Source: Paracoccaceae bacterium (GTDB lineage: Bacteria; Pseudomonadota; Alphaproteobacteria; Rhodobacterales; Rhodobacteraceae). Taken from it: 64,000 nt of DNA. Made by a program: the position numbers and the translations under genes. The notes below the pieces were generated by a model. It searched no databases, was not told the origin of the DNA, and saw nothing but the letters and a program-made list of their open reading frames with translations. The stretch lies in contig JAGQRW010000018.1 in the NCBI GenBank assembly GCA_020425085.1, positions 62,001-126,000 on the forward strand, in the 5' to 3' direction. Shown here piece by piece: positions 35,033-43,283 of the stretch (within the stretch, counting starts at the first letter, position 1; each line of letters starts with the position of its first letter).

Positions 35033-36292
35033 ATGGCATCGAACAAACTCATCTCAGGTCTTGCTGCGCTGGCAATCGGCCTTTCCCCGGCTTCTCCGGC
35101 GCTTGCCAATGCGGGCGATTTCGTTGCGGGTGCGATTATCGGCGGGGTCATCGGCTCGGCTGTAACCCAGCAAAACCGCAAGAAGCGTTACTACCGTGCG
35201 CAGTCCACCCAGGAAGGGCGGCAAATCCAGTCCTCGCTGAACTATTTCGGCTTCAACGCCGGTTATGTCGATGGCGCGCTCGGGCAACGTTCGCGGACGG
35301 CGATTTCGTCCTATCAGGCCTATATGGGCTATACCCCGACCGGTTATCTGAACCCGTTTGAACAGAATATTCTGCTCACCTCCTACCAGCGGGCAATGGT
35401 TGGTGGTTACGGCGTCAATCAGGTGATTTCGACCAGCCCCGATGGCCGCCGCGGCCTGCTGATCGCCTATCGCGAGGAAATCACCGGCGGTGCCGGGCAG
35501 GGCTCGACCTTTGCCAACACCCAGCCTCAGCCGGTTGAAGAACAACAGGAAGAGGTCACGAAGACCACCACCTCGACCTCGGCCTTGCCGAGTTTCCTGG
35601 GCGAGGCGCAGCAGCAGTCGCTGGCGTCGCATTGCAACAAGGTCAGCCTTCTGACCAACTCCAATGGCGGCTTTACCCAGGCGTCGGCAATCACCGACGC
35701 GAATTTCGCGCTGAATGAACAGTTCTGCCTGGCGCGGACCTATGCCATTGCCAGCGGTGAAGAGCTGATCAGCAGTGTCCAGGGCGTGACCCCGGCGCAG
35801 ATCACCCAGCAATGCGAGGCTTTCGGACCGGTGCTGAAGGATTACGTTGCCGAGATGTCGCTGCAACCGATGAACGACGTGGTCAAGAATGTTTCCGGAT
35901 TTGTGCTGTCCACCGGCATGTCGCCGGCACAGTTGGCCGGCACCGCCAAGATCTGCCTGTCGGTTGGCTATCGCACCGACAACATGGATGTGGCGATCGG
36001 ATCCGGCCTGTTGCTGGTGGCGCTTGGTGACAAGGTCTATGCCGAACTGATGGGCCACCACCTGTCACAGGGGTTCGGCGCATCAAGACGGATTGATCTG
36101 GCGATGGACTGGTATGCTGCCGGTCTGGACGCTGCCGAAAACGGCGCCACCGCCGCCTTTGCCCCAAGCCAGCCCGGCCGCACCGAGCTGATCCGCGCTG
36201 CCGCCTATCAGGTATCTTCTGGCAGTTCGTCCCTGAATAAACCGGAAAATCCGCAAGCAGCGGCGCTGCCGGTCTTCAAGGTCGATAACTGA
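35033..36292 (+). CDS. Secreted peptidoglycan-binding-like protein
   Basis: A 419-residue exported protein: signal peptide (residues 1-25, ending ALANA), a glycine-rich segment (GAIIGGVIGSAV, glycine-zipper-like), a peptidoglycan-binding-like repeat (about 62-105, IQSSLNYFGFNAGYVDGALGQ then RTAISSYQAYMG), a Thr/Ser/Glu-rich linker (about 165-185), and a large C-terminal domain with four Cys (SHCNK, QFCLART, QQCEAF, KICLSVG) that I do not recognise. AGGAGGT lies 4-5 bases before the ATG. Predicted periplasmic or envelope-associated. Followed by a strong terminator. Confidence 0.75.
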   Translation: MASNKLISGLAALAIGLSPASPALANAGDFVAGAIIGGVIGSAVTQQNRKKRYYRAQSTQEGRQIQSSLNYFGFNAGYVDGALGQRSRTAISSYQAYMGYTPTGYLNPFEQNILLTSYQRAMVGGYGVNQVISTSPDGRRGLLIAYREEITGGAGQGSTFANTQPQPVEEQQEEVTKTTTSTSALPSFLGEAQQQSLASHCNKVSLLTNSNGGFTQASAITDANFALNEQFCLARTYAIASGEELISSVQGVTPAQITQQCEAFGPVLKDYVAEMSLQPMNDVVKNVSGFVLSTGMSPAQLAGTAKICLSVGYRTDNMDVAIGSGLLLVALGDKVYAELMGHHLSQGFGASRRIDLAMDWYAAGLDAAENGATAAFAPSQPGRTELIRAAAYQVSSGSSSLNKPENPQAAALPVFKVDN

Positions 36293-36317
36293 ATTCAGCG
36301 CAGGCAACAATCGCTGC

Positions 36318-36348
36318 GGGCGCGGATTTTCCGCGCCCGTTTGCATTT
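36318..36348 (+). terminator. Terminator after the PG-binding-like gene
   Basis: The stem is GGGCGCGG (36318-36325) with CCGCGCCC (36331-36338), with a 5-base loop, followed by GTTTGCATTT. Confidence 0.75.
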
Positions 36349-36433
36349 GCCCAGGGGGCGGACAAGGATGGTGAAATTGCCTCTTCACAAGCCCGGACCC
36401 AGCGGCTATAGACCGCCCACCATGTCAGGATAT

Positions 36434-36519
36434 GCGGTCGTGGCGGAATGGTAGACGCGCAGCGTTGAGGTCGCTGTGGGGTAACACCCGTGGAAGTTCG
36501 AGTCTTCTCGACCGCACCA
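36434..36519 (+). tRNA. tRNA-Leu (GAG)
   Basis: An 86-base tRNA including an encoded CCA. The acceptor stem GCGGTCG (36434-36440) pairs perfectly with CGACCGC (36509-36515), followed by ACCA. The anticodon stem CAGCG/CGCTG (36460-36464, 36472-36476) encloses TTGAGGT with anticodon GAG (36467-36469), decoding CUC/CUU. A long variable arm (GTGGGGTAACACCCGTG) and the T loop TTCGAGT support a class II leucine tRNA. From 36520 to the next gene at 36712 I see no further feature. Confidence 0.95.
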
Positions 36520-36711
36520 AACTTTCCCCCTGAAAATCGGGAAATATCGGAAAATCAAAGGCTGAAGTCGTCGCTGTGACGTTATTGCCGTGACAGGGGG
36601 ATGCAATTTGCCGCAACGATGCGCGGTCCCGCCTGTCGCCGGCCATTTTCCGACGCGCCTCGCCCCCGACTGATGTGGGGGGACCGGGGGTGAGGGCGGT
36701 CGCGGAAGGGT

Positions 36712-37377
36712 TCAGAACTTTTCTTCCACGATCTGTGCCGCATTGACACCAAGGTCGTGCAGGGCGGTGCGAACCGCTTTCATCATCGGCGGCGGACCGC
36801 AGAGATAGCAGCGGCTTTTGGCATTCACGAACTGGCGCAAATATTCCCGGTCCAGCCGCTGCTGTGGCACCGATGCACCCGCCTCATCGACCACAAAGGC
36901 GGTTTTCAGCCCTTGCATCGCTTCGAATTTCTCGCGCCAGATAATGTCGGCTTCGGTCTTGTTGGCAAAAACCAGAGTTGAACCTTCAAGCGTGCCGTGT
37001 TCATGCAGGTGTTGACGCAGGATGGCGATCATTGGTGTGACACCGGCACCACCGGCGATGAACACCCCTGGTCCCTGATCGGAAATCGCGCCGAACGGCC
37101 CTTTCATCTCGACCTTGTCGCCCGGCTGCATCTTGCCGATCTGTTCGGTCACACCGTGATGGTCGGGGTAGGATTTGATCACGAATTCCAGCATCGGCTC
37201 ATCCGGCAACGAGACCGGCGTAAAGGGCCGGCCCTTGTCTGCCCAGCCGTCCTTGAGCACAAAGAGTTCCACCCCCTGGCCCGGTTTGAATTCAAACCCC
37301 TCGGGGCGGTCGAATATCATGTGGTGGGTATCGTGGGTGACGGGCTGGATTTGTTTCAGGGTCAGTTGGTGTGCCAT
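36712..37377 (-). CDS. FNR-type flavin oxidoreductase
   Basis: A 221-residue single-module FAD/NAD(P) reductase of the ferredoxin-reductase fold. FAD-binding motif RPFTPVS (residues 50-56), the phosphate/nicotinamide motif GGAGVTPMIAILR, and the C-terminal CGPPPMMKAV motif are present, with normal spacing. No iron-sulphur domain is fused, so it needs a separate partner protein. The partner is not evident nearby; the gene stands alone between tRNA-Leu and the cold-shock genes. Confidence 0.88.
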   Translation of the reverse strand: MAHQLTLKQIQPVTHDTHHMIFDRPEGFEFKPGQGVELFVLKDGWADKGRPFTPVSLPDEPMLEFVIKSYPDHHGVTEQIGKMQPGDKVEMKGPFGAISDQGPGVFIAGGAGVTPMIAILRQHLHEHGTLEGSTLVFANKTEADIIWREKFEAMQGLKTAFVVDEAGASVPQQRLDREYLRQFVNAKSRCYLCGPPPMMKAVRTALHDLGVNAAQIVEEKF

Positions 37378-37607
37378 GGCGCGCCCCTTTTGATTGCGGA
37401 TGCAGGACTATCACTGGCCGGTGGCGACGGCTATCCGGCCACGCGGGTATCCGAATCCACGTTTAAACAGGTATTTACCGATGGCTATTGTTGCATCTTC
37501 AAAGTGGTATTGTCAATACCGATTAGATCGGGCCGGACAGCAAGTCGCCGTTTGGGCGCTGTCACCTGCCGGTTTCGATCTGGCCCGGACGGGTACCGGT
37601 GCAAATG

Positions 37608-37642
37608 AAAAACGGCGGCAAGGCCTGGGCCCTGCCGCCGTT
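37608..37642 (-). terminator. Terminator of the first cold-shock gene
   Basis: AACGGCGGCA (37611-37620) pairs with TGCCGCCGTT (37633-37642). Read on the minus strand the stem is followed by a T-run (complement of 37608-37613). It lies 35 bp after the cspA-like stop. Confidence 0.75.
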
Positions 37643-37676
37643 CAAAACCGTTGTCGGGAAATTCCCGGCGAAATCT

Positions 37677-37883
37677 TCAGAGGGCTTTCAGATCACAAGC
37701 CGACTCTTTGCCGTTACGGCCGGTTTCCAGCTCGTAGCTGACTTTCTGATCGTCGTTAAGGCCGCTAAGGCCTGCACGCTCGACCGCCGAGATGTGTACG
37801 AACACGTCCGAGCCGCCATTGTCGGGCTGAATAAAGCCGAAGCCTTTAGTTGCGTTGAACCATTTTACGGTGCCATTGGCCAT
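37677..37883 (-). CDS. Cold-shock protein 1 (CspA family)
   Basis: A 68-residue cold-shock-domain RNA chaperone with the RNP1 and RNP2 motifs GFGFIQ and DVFVHIS, and the MANGTVKWFNATKGFGFI start typical of alphaproteobacterial Csps. AAAGGAG precedes the ATG by 7 bases. About 85% identical by eye to the neighbouring copy at 38113-38319. It has its own terminator and a leader of more than 100 bases similar to that of the copy. Confidence 0.96.
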   Translation of the reverse strand: MANGTVKWFNATKGFGFIQPDNGGSDVFVHISAVERAGLSGLNDDQKVSYELETGRNGKESACDLKAL

Positions 37884-38012
37884 CCGTTTTCTCCTTTGCT
37901 GATCCGCCCGCGATATGCGGCGGCCTGGTGCAGTGCGGTCTCAATATCAAACCGTCAAGCTGCTTAGGGCGTCAGGAGGATCTGGGTGAGGGACTTACTT
38001 CACAGGGTGCAT
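37884..38012 (-). promoter_or_regulatory. Conserved cold-shock 5' leader, copy 1
   Basis: On the minus strand, blocks shared with copy 2 (38320-38448) run in the same order: complement of ACTTCAC and GTGA (37987-38002), AGGAGG complement (37974-37979), TGGTGCAGT complement (37927-37935) and CGCCCGC-N5-ATGCGGCG complement (37914-37925). The CCTCCT it yields in RNA could pair with the ribosome site AAGGAG. Confidence 0.55.
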
Positions 38013-38062
38013 ATGGTCGATAATGCCGCATAAAGCAAGGAAAATCGGCCAAAAGATGCACA

Positions 38063-38085
38063 ACGCCCGGAAAAACGCCGGGCGT
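38063..38085 (-). terminator. Terminator of the second cold-shock gene
   Basis: ACGCCCGG (38063-38070) pairs with CCGGGCGT (38078-38085) around a 7-base loop, 28 bp past the stop. The minus-strand tail is only weakly T-rich. Confidence 0.6.
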
Positions 38086-38112
38086 CGGCTGGTCCTGTGC
38101 TTGCCCCGAGGG

Positions 38113-38319
38113 CTAAAGTGCCTTCAGGTCCGTGGCGTTTTCCTTGCCGTTGCGACCGGTTTCCAGTTCATAGGAAACCTTCTGATCGTCCTTCAGGCCG
38201 CTCAACCCGGCGCGTTCCACCGCCGAGATGTGCACGAACACATCCGAGCCGCCACTGTCGGGCTGAATAAAACCATAGCCTTTGGTCGAGTTGAACCATT
38301 TCACGGTGCCGGTAGCCAT
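38113..38319 (-). CDS. Cold-shock protein 2 (CspA family)
   Basis: A 68-residue Csp, near-copy of its neighbour (differences include [21 protein letters not shown]). RNP1 (GYGFIQ) and RNP2 (DVFVHIS) are intact. The ATG at 38319 follows GGGAGAAG; an in-frame extension to 38355 runs through the leader and is rejected. The pair evidently arose by tandem duplication including the 5' leader, since leader sequences match in the same order. Confidence 0.95.
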   Translation of the reverse strand: MATGTVKWFNSTKGYGFIQPDSGGSDVFVHISAVERAGLSGLKDDQKVSYELETGRNGKENATDLKAL

Positions 38320-38448
38320 CCGCATCTTCTCCCTTAGTGTCATCGCCCGCAACATGCGGCGACTGTGGTGCAGTCTGGTCTTGACTTTGATCCGACTGCG
38401 GCCGTGGCACTTCAGGAGGTATCAGGTGAAAGACGTACTTCACGCAAA
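38320..38448 (-). promoter_or_regulatory. Conserved cold-shock 5' leader, copy 2
   Basis: Carries the same ordered blocks as copy 1: the CGCCCGC-ATGCGGCG hairpin region (38344-38361), TGGTGCAGT (38366-38374), AGGAGG (38414-38419) and GTGAAAGACGTACTTCAC (38425-38442), all read on the minus strand. Between 38449 and the next gene at 38796 I see no gene or clear hairpin. Confidence 0.55.
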
Positions 38449-38795
38449 ATTTATGCCGCAAATCCCCCCGGAAATCAAGTTTTTCCTGTTCGTTTCCCGT
38501 AGCTTGCAAGGCCACGGCAAAGGATCGGCGCCGGTAACAAAGTCCGGGCGTGCTGCAAATGTTTGTAAAAGCAACAAAAGAACCAAGTTGCTTGCCGCTA
38601 GGTAAACTTCGAAATGCCGACCAAACCGTTGAAATGCTGCGATTTACCGCTTGCCCGGCGAATCGGGGCGAACGCATCTGCCGGGGTGGCGCGGATCAAG
38701 CGGACAGGCAGCCGAAAACGTGGCGAAAATCCGCCAAGCCCTTGCGGCTGGCGCGTGCAAAACCTAGTTTCTCTGAAAACGCAAAAGGGGGAACC

Positions 38796-39152
38796 ATGCG
38801 CAATGCGGCATTGATGCTCGGGATTATCGGCGGGATCATTGGCATGATCGTCGGGTTCTTCAGCTACGGCTACACGGAACTGGTGGATGCGCTGAGAGAC
38901 TATCCGCAGATGTTTGATCAGGTGGATAACGTCGAACGCATCCGCGCGATTTCGCTGATTGCGCCGATCCTGGCGATTGCCGGCGGTGCCATGTCCCGGT
39001 CGCAGGCGCTGTTGGGCGGGGTGCTGATGATCCTGTCGGCCGTGGGAATGTATTGGGGGTTTGGTTTCAACGCCTTCACCATGTTCCCGGTGGCGATGGT
39101 GGGGCTTGGCGGCGTTCTGGCGCTGGCGGCGCGCCGGCCGGATGCGCACTGA
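38796..39152 (+). CDS. Small membrane protein of unknown function
   Basis: A 118-residue protein with four hydrophobic helices: LMLGIIGGIIGMIVGFFSYG, ISLIAPILAIAGGAM, ALLGGVLMILSAVGMYWGF and FPVAMVGLGGVLALA. An acidic loop (DALRDYPQMFDQVDNVERIR) lies between helices 1 and 2. It resembles other four-helix inner-membrane proteins of the DUF4064 type, but I cannot assign it. AAAGGGGGAA precedes the ATG closely. It is monocistronic: the next gene is convergent. Confidence 0.72.
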   Translation: MRNAALMLGIIGGIIGMIVGFFSYGYTELVDALRDYPQMFDQVDNVERIRAISLIAPILAIAGGAMSRSQALLGGVLMILSAVGMYWGFGFNAFTMFPVAMVGLGGVLALAARRPDAH

Positions 39153-39293
39153 TCGGTTGAACAACGGTTCGATGCGCCGGTTTCGGTTTCTGGCGACTGC
39201 TCGGGCCCGTCCGGGATAGGATCTGCCCATTGCTCGGATGATAGTCCGGACAGTTCGCGGCTGGCATGCGTTGCTGCCGTGGTTGGCAGGTTC

Positions 39294-39968
39294 CTACGCC
39301 GCCACCGCCTCGATCAGTTCCGGTCCGTCGTTGCGAATGCTTCCGACCGCCTTGGCGACCTTGTGAAAGCGCAGGCGTTCCGGGGCGATTTGCGGCAGCG
39401 TTTCCAGTGCCTCGCCCGCCAGCCAACCCTGATAGGCTTCGGCGTCAAGCATTACCGGCTGGCGTTGGTGAAGATGGGCAATCGGCGGTGTGGCGTCGCG
39501 GGTCAGGATGCTGAAAGTATAGCCTTGGAAATCCGCCAGCTTCACCCGCGACCACAGCCCGGCAAAGCAAAGGCCCGGCTGGTTGGTGTCGGCGCGGATG
39601 TACCAGGGTTGCCGGGCCTCCTTTGGCCCTTGCCACTCGTAATAGCCAAGGGCCGGAACCAGGCAATGCGCGTGCTTCATCGCGTCGCGGAAAAACGGTT
39701 TGGCGGCAGCCTGTTCGCTGCGGGCGTTGAAGGTTGAAAACCGCATTTCCGACAGCGGTTTTTGCCACCATGCCGGCACCAGACCCCACCGCGCCATCAC
39801 CATCCGTCGCGTACCATTGGCGATGATGGCAATCGGGGCCATTGCGGTCGGCGGGATGTTCCAGTGGCGCGACTGCTCCACTTCGGGCGGCGGCGGGGCG
39901 GCATCGCCGGTCAGCCAGTCGTGATACTGCTGCCAGGTCATGTCGCCGGAAACGTAGCGTCCACACAT
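39294..39968 (-). CDS. SOS response-associated peptidase (YedK/HMCES)
   Basis: A 224-residue SRAP-domain protein that protects abasic sites in single-stranded DNA by a covalent thiazolidine bond. The catalytic Cys is residue 2 (MCGRY), exposed after Met removal, which fixes the start at 39968 against a longer frame. Other motifs: WNIPPTAMAPI, RWGLVPAWW, FNARSE, LGYYEW (Glu) and HQRQPVML, where the family His is in HLHQRQ. Expected size. No LexA box was identified upstream. Confidence 0.94.
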   Translation of the reverse strand: MCGRYVSGDMTWQQYHDWLTGDAAPPPPEVEQSRHWNIPPTAMAPIAIIANGTRRMVMARWGLVPAWWQKPLSEMRFSTFNARSEQAAAKPFFRDAMKHAHCLVPALGYYEWQGPKEARQPWYIRADTNQPGLCFAGLWSRVKLADFQGYTFSILTRDATPPIAHLHQRQPVMLDAEAYQGWLAGEALETLPQIAPERLRFHKVAKAVGSIRNDGPELIEAVAA

Positions 39969-40127
39969 ATGCCGTTTTACCCCGTGATTCCCCCATATCA
40001 TAACAGCTTTGGCCGGTTTTTGCGGGGTGCGTCGCCATCGTCGATTCGGGGTCTTTCAATTCCCCCAATGGTTCTTTATGGTCCGCGCGAAACGGGTGCC
40101 TTACAACAAGAAGAACAAGCAGGCTCA

Positions 40128-41285
40128 ATGAGAATACTGACCAGAACGGACGAATTGCGGGCCTTTTGCGCCGCCGCATTGACCCATCCCTATGTCACCA
40201 TAGACACCGAATTTCTGCGTGAACGCACCTATTATGCGCGCCTTTGCCTGATCCAGATGGCCTTTCCCGGCAAAGGTGAGGATACCGGCGTGCTGGTGGA
40301 TACGCTTTCCGATGATCTGGACCTTCAGCCGCTTTACGATCTTTTCCGCAATGAAAGCGTGGTCAAGGTGTTCCACGCGGCCCGTCAGGATCTGGAGATT
40401 TTCTATGTCGAGGGCGGGGTGTTTCCCAAGCCGTTCTTTGACACCCAGGTTGCGGCCATGGTCTGCGGTTTCGGCGATCAGGTCGGCTATGAAACCCTGG
40501 TCCGCAAGATTGCCCGCCAGTCGATCGACAAATCCTCGCGCTTCACGGACTGGAGCCGCCGCCCGCTTAGTGACAAGCAGCAGCATTACGCGCTGGCGGA
40601 TGTCACGCATCTGCGCGATGTCTATGAGGTTCTGGCCGAGCGTATCAAGACCACCAAACGCACCGCCTGGGTCGAGGAGGAGCTGGAGATGCTGACCGAC
40701 CCGGCCACCTACACGATTACCCCCGATCAGGCCTGGCGCCGGGTCAAGACCCGTACCCATTCGCCGCGCTTTCTGGGTCTGGTGCGTGAACTGGCGCGAT
40801 TCCGCGAGGAATTCGCGCAAAGGCGCAACGTGCCGCGCTCGCGGGTTTACAAGGATGATGCGCTGCTGGAACTGGCCTCGGCCAAGCCGCAGAACCTGGA
40901 AGACCTTGGCCGGTCGCGGCTGCTGTTGCGCGAGGCGCGAAAGGGCGATATCGCCGAGGGCATCCTGAAGGCGATCGCCGATGGTCTGGCCTGCCCGGAC
41001 AAGAACCTGCCGAAACCACCGGCGCAAAAGGCGCGCGGGCCGGGCAACGAAGGCTTGTCCGACCTGTTGCGGGTGCTTTTGAAGGCCAAGGCGGAACAGG
41101 CGGGGGTGGCGCCAAAACTGATCGCATCGGCCTCGGAACTTGAAGACATTGCCTCGGGCGATACCGATGGCCATGCCCTGAAGGGCTGGCGGCGCGACGT
41201 GTTCGGGGCGGATGCGCTGAAACTGTGTCAGGGCAAAATTGCGCTGTCGGCCGATGGCAGCAGTGTCAAGCTGATCGAACTTTAG
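40128..41285 (+). CDS. rnd: Ribonuclease D
   Basis: A 385-residue 3'-5' exoribonuclease for tRNA trimming. DEDDy catalytic motifs: TIDTEFLRE (Asp, Glu), FHAARQDLEIF (Asp) and HYALADVTHLRDVY (Tyr-x3-Asp). The C-terminal part contains HRDC-like helices (about 205-290, FLGLVRELARFREEF then VPRSRVYKDDALLELA). Start at the ATG at 40128 giving MRILTRTDELRAFC. Divergent from the YedK-like gene. A 9-bp hairpin follows. Confidence 0.95.
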   Translation: MRILTRTDELRAFCAAALTHPYVTIDTEFLRERTYYARLCLIQMAFPGKGEDTGVLVDTLSDDLDLQPLYDLFRNESVVKVFHAARQDLEIFYVEGGVFPKPFFDTQVAAMVCGFGDQVGYETLVRKIARQSIDKSSRFTDWSRRPLSDKQQHYALADVTHLRDVYEVLAERIKTTKRTAWVEEELEMLTDPATYTITPDQAWRRVKTRTHSPRFLGLVRELARFREEFAQRRNVPRSRVYKDDALLELASAKPQNLEDLGRSRLLLREARKGDIAEGILKAIADGLACPDKNLPKPPAQKARGPGNEGLSDLLRVLLKAKAEQAGVAPKLIASASELEDIASGDTDGHALKGWRRDVFGADALKLCQGKIALSADGSSVKLIEL

Positions 41286-41298
41286 GTGCGGCGGGTTT

Positions 41299-41319
41299 GG
41301 CAAACCGAAACGGTTTGCC
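41299..41319. terminator. Hairpin after rnd
   Basis: GGCAAACCG (41299-41307), AAA, CGGTTTGCC (41311-41319): a perfect 9-bp stem between convergent rnd and arsC-like genes, without a T-run on the plus strand. Confidence 0.55.
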
Positions 41320-41361
41320 CCTGGATGAAAATCATCATTCGCAGCGCCTTGATGCGCCAGA

Positions 41362-41709
41362 TCAAAGTATCTCGGTAACCTTTTCGGTTGGTCGTCCGAT
41401 CACCGCCTTGCCGTTGGCAATCACGATGGGCCGCTCGATCAGGACCGGGTTTTCGGCCATGGCGGCGATCAGGTCCGCCTCGGGCGTATCCTCGGCCAGC
41501 CCAAGTTCCTGAAACCGCTTTTCGCGCCGGCGCATCATGGCAATGGCGGGAATGCCCAGCATTTTCAGCACCAGTTTCAGCCTGGCCACCGATGGCGGGT
41601 CAACCAGATAGGTCACGACCTCGGGCGAAATTCCCCGGTCTTTCAGCAGCGCCAGCGCCTGGCGCGATTTCGAACATTTGGGGTTGTGCCAGATGGTAAC
41701 GCCGCTCAT
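41362..41709 (-). CDS. ArsC-family arsenate reductase-like protein
   Basis: A 115-residue thioredoxin-fold protein with the ArsC pattern: [15 protein letters not shown] (catalytic Cys near residue 12), [11 protein letters not shown] and the C-terminal [10 protein letters not shown]. It may be a glutaredoxin-dependent arsenate reductase or one of the YfgD-like paralogues of unclear function; no ars operon is nearby. Its ATG overlaps the pyrD stop, so it is the last gene of a DUF952-pyrD-arsC operon. Confidence 0.9.
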   Translation of the reverse strand: MSGVTIWHNPKCSKSRQALALLKDRGISPEVVTYLVDPPSVARLKLVLKMLGIPAIAMMRRREKRFQELGLAEDTPEADLIAAMAENPVLIERPIVIANGKAVIGRPTEKVTEIL

Positions 41710-42764
41710 TTGTATCTGTCCTTTTCGATGCCGACCGCCGCCTGTAGATTAGAAAATCCATCGCGCGCCAGCAAGCCGTCAAGCCCGTTGGCGATCTCCG
41801 ATACCAGCCCCAGCCCATGATAGACCAGTGCCGTATAAAGCTGCACGGCGCTGGCCCCTGCCTTGATCTTGGCATAGGCCTGTTCGGCGGAACCGATGCC
41901 GCCGACACCGATCAGGGGCAGGTCGCCCCCGGTGGCCACAGCCAGCCGCGCCAGTACCCGCGTGGCGCGGTCAAACAGCGGCTGGCCCGACAGGCCGCCC
42001 GCCTGATCGCGCCATCGACTTTGCAGGCCGTCCCTTGCCAGCGTGGTGTTGGTGGCGATGATGCCGTCCACCGGGGCCGACAGCGCCACCTCTGCGATGG
42101 AGTCGATTTCGGCATCGTCAAGATCGGGCGCGATTTTCAGGAATACCGGCAGCTTTTTGCCCAGCCGGTCGCGGCTGGAAAGAACATCGCGCAAAAGCGT
42201 CGTCAGTACCGCGGTTCCTTGCAAATCGCGCAGCTTTTCCGTGTTGGGCGAAGATATGTTCACCGTCACGAAATCCACCAACCGCCCGCAGGTTTCCAGA
42301 ACCGAAACATAATCCCCGGCGCGGTTGGCGCTATCCTTGTTGGCCCCGAGGTTAAGGCCGACAATGCCCGCTGCGCGTGGCTTGGCCAGACGCGCCGCAA
42401 TCGCCACCGCCCCCTGATTGTTGAACCCGAACCGGTTGATCGCCGCCCGGTCTTCGGTCAGGCGGAACAATCGCGGTTTCGGGTTGCCGGGCTGGGGCAG
42501 GGGGGTGGCGGCCCCGACCTCGATGAACCCGAATCCGGCCCTCAGCAGCGGCGAGATCACCTCGGCGTTCTTGTCATAGCCCGCGGCAAGGCCAATCGGA
42601 TTCGGCAGATCAAGCCCGGCAATCCTGGTTCTGAGCCTTGGGCGATCAATCCGGCCAGGCAGCGGTGCCAGGCCCGATTTCAGTGCCAGCAACGACAACT
42701 GATGCGCCTTTTCGGCATCCAGTCGATGCAGCGCCGCCAGACCGATCCGTTCGATCGGGTTCAT
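41706..42764 (-). CDS. pyrD: Dihydroorotate dehydrogenase (class 2)
   Basis: A 352-residue membrane-associated, quinone-linked FMN enzyme of pyrimidine synthesis (dihydroorotate to orotate). Class 2 features: N-terminal helical extension (residues 1-40), [38 protein letters not shown], catalytic Ser region and [28 protein letters not shown]. Overlaps both neighbours by 4 bp. Confidence 0.96.
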   Translation of the reverse strand: MNPIERIGLAALHRLDAEKAHQLSLLALKSGLAPLPGRIDRPRLRTRIAGLDLPNPIGLAAGYDKNAEVISPLLRAGFGFIEVGAATPLPQPGNPKPRLFRLTEDRAAINRFGFNNQGAVAIAARLAKPRAAGIVGLNLGANKDSANRAGDYVSVLETCGRLVDFVTVNISSPNTEKLRDLQGTAVLTTLLRDVLSSRDRLGKKLPVFLKIAPDLDDAEIDSIAEVALSAPVDGIIATNTTLARDGLQSRWRDQAGGLSGQPLFDRATRVLARLAVATGGDLPLIGVGGIGSAEQAYAKIKAGASAVQLYTALVYHGLGLVSEIANGLDGLLARDGFSNLQAAVGIEKDRYK

Positions 42765-43096
42765 GCCATTTCCACCGGAAACCGGTGGCTGCCACCTTCA
42801 AGCGGCAGCGGCTGGCACCAGCAAACTTCGGCCAGTTTCAGCGCCCGGTAAAGATGCGGAAACCGCGCGCCACCGCGCGACACCTCCCATTTCAGCGCCG
42901 CGCCCAGCCGGGTTTCGTCAACTGCCGCCAGCCACAGCCCGCTAACCCCGGCAAAGTGTTTGGCGGCGGTTTCGGCGGCCTGTTCGGCAGTGGAAAAATG
43001 CAAGTAGCCGTCGGCCAGATCAATCGGCGCGCCACGGGTTTCGCCGCTAGTTTGCAGGTGCTGCCATTCGGCCTGACGGAAAATCTTGTAGATCAT
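42761..43096 (-). CDS. DUF952 protein
   Basis: A 111-residue cytosolic protein of the DUF952 family: [34 protein letters not shown] and the end of the fold with [12 protein letters not shown]. Function unknown; sometimes annotated as a GST-like or ADP-ribosyltransferase-like fold. The ATG at 43096 follows AGAAGGG; an upstream frame is rejected because it crosses the promoter region. First gene of the pyrD operon, overlapping pyrD by ATGA. Confidence 0.85.
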   Translation of the reverse strand: MIYKIFRQAEWQHLQTSGETRGAPIDLADGYLHFSTAEQAAETAAKHFAGVSGLWLAAVDETRLGAALKWEVSRGGARFPHLYRALKLAEVCWCQPLPLEGGSHRFPVEMA

Positions 43097-43283
43097 GAAA
43101 ATACCCTTCTGCCCGTTGTCGGTTTGCCCCATGCAGCTTCCCGGCGCAAGAATGCCGACAACGGATTTCGCCATAGGTTTGTCAAAAAACATGCTAGACT
43201 TTTGTTGCATATGAAAACACTGCACTGGCCGCCGGTTCTACCCCGTTTCGGCCAGGCATTTGACAATAAACGGAGTTTCAGAC

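Noticed and set aside
36434-36711. Integration site (attB) at tRNA-Leu
   Set aside because: No duplicated tRNA 3' end or integrase gene is present within the window.
38168-38677. A 169-residue minus-strand frame over the second csp gene and its leader
   Set aside because: It overlaps the csp gene in another frame and has no domain or ribosome site.
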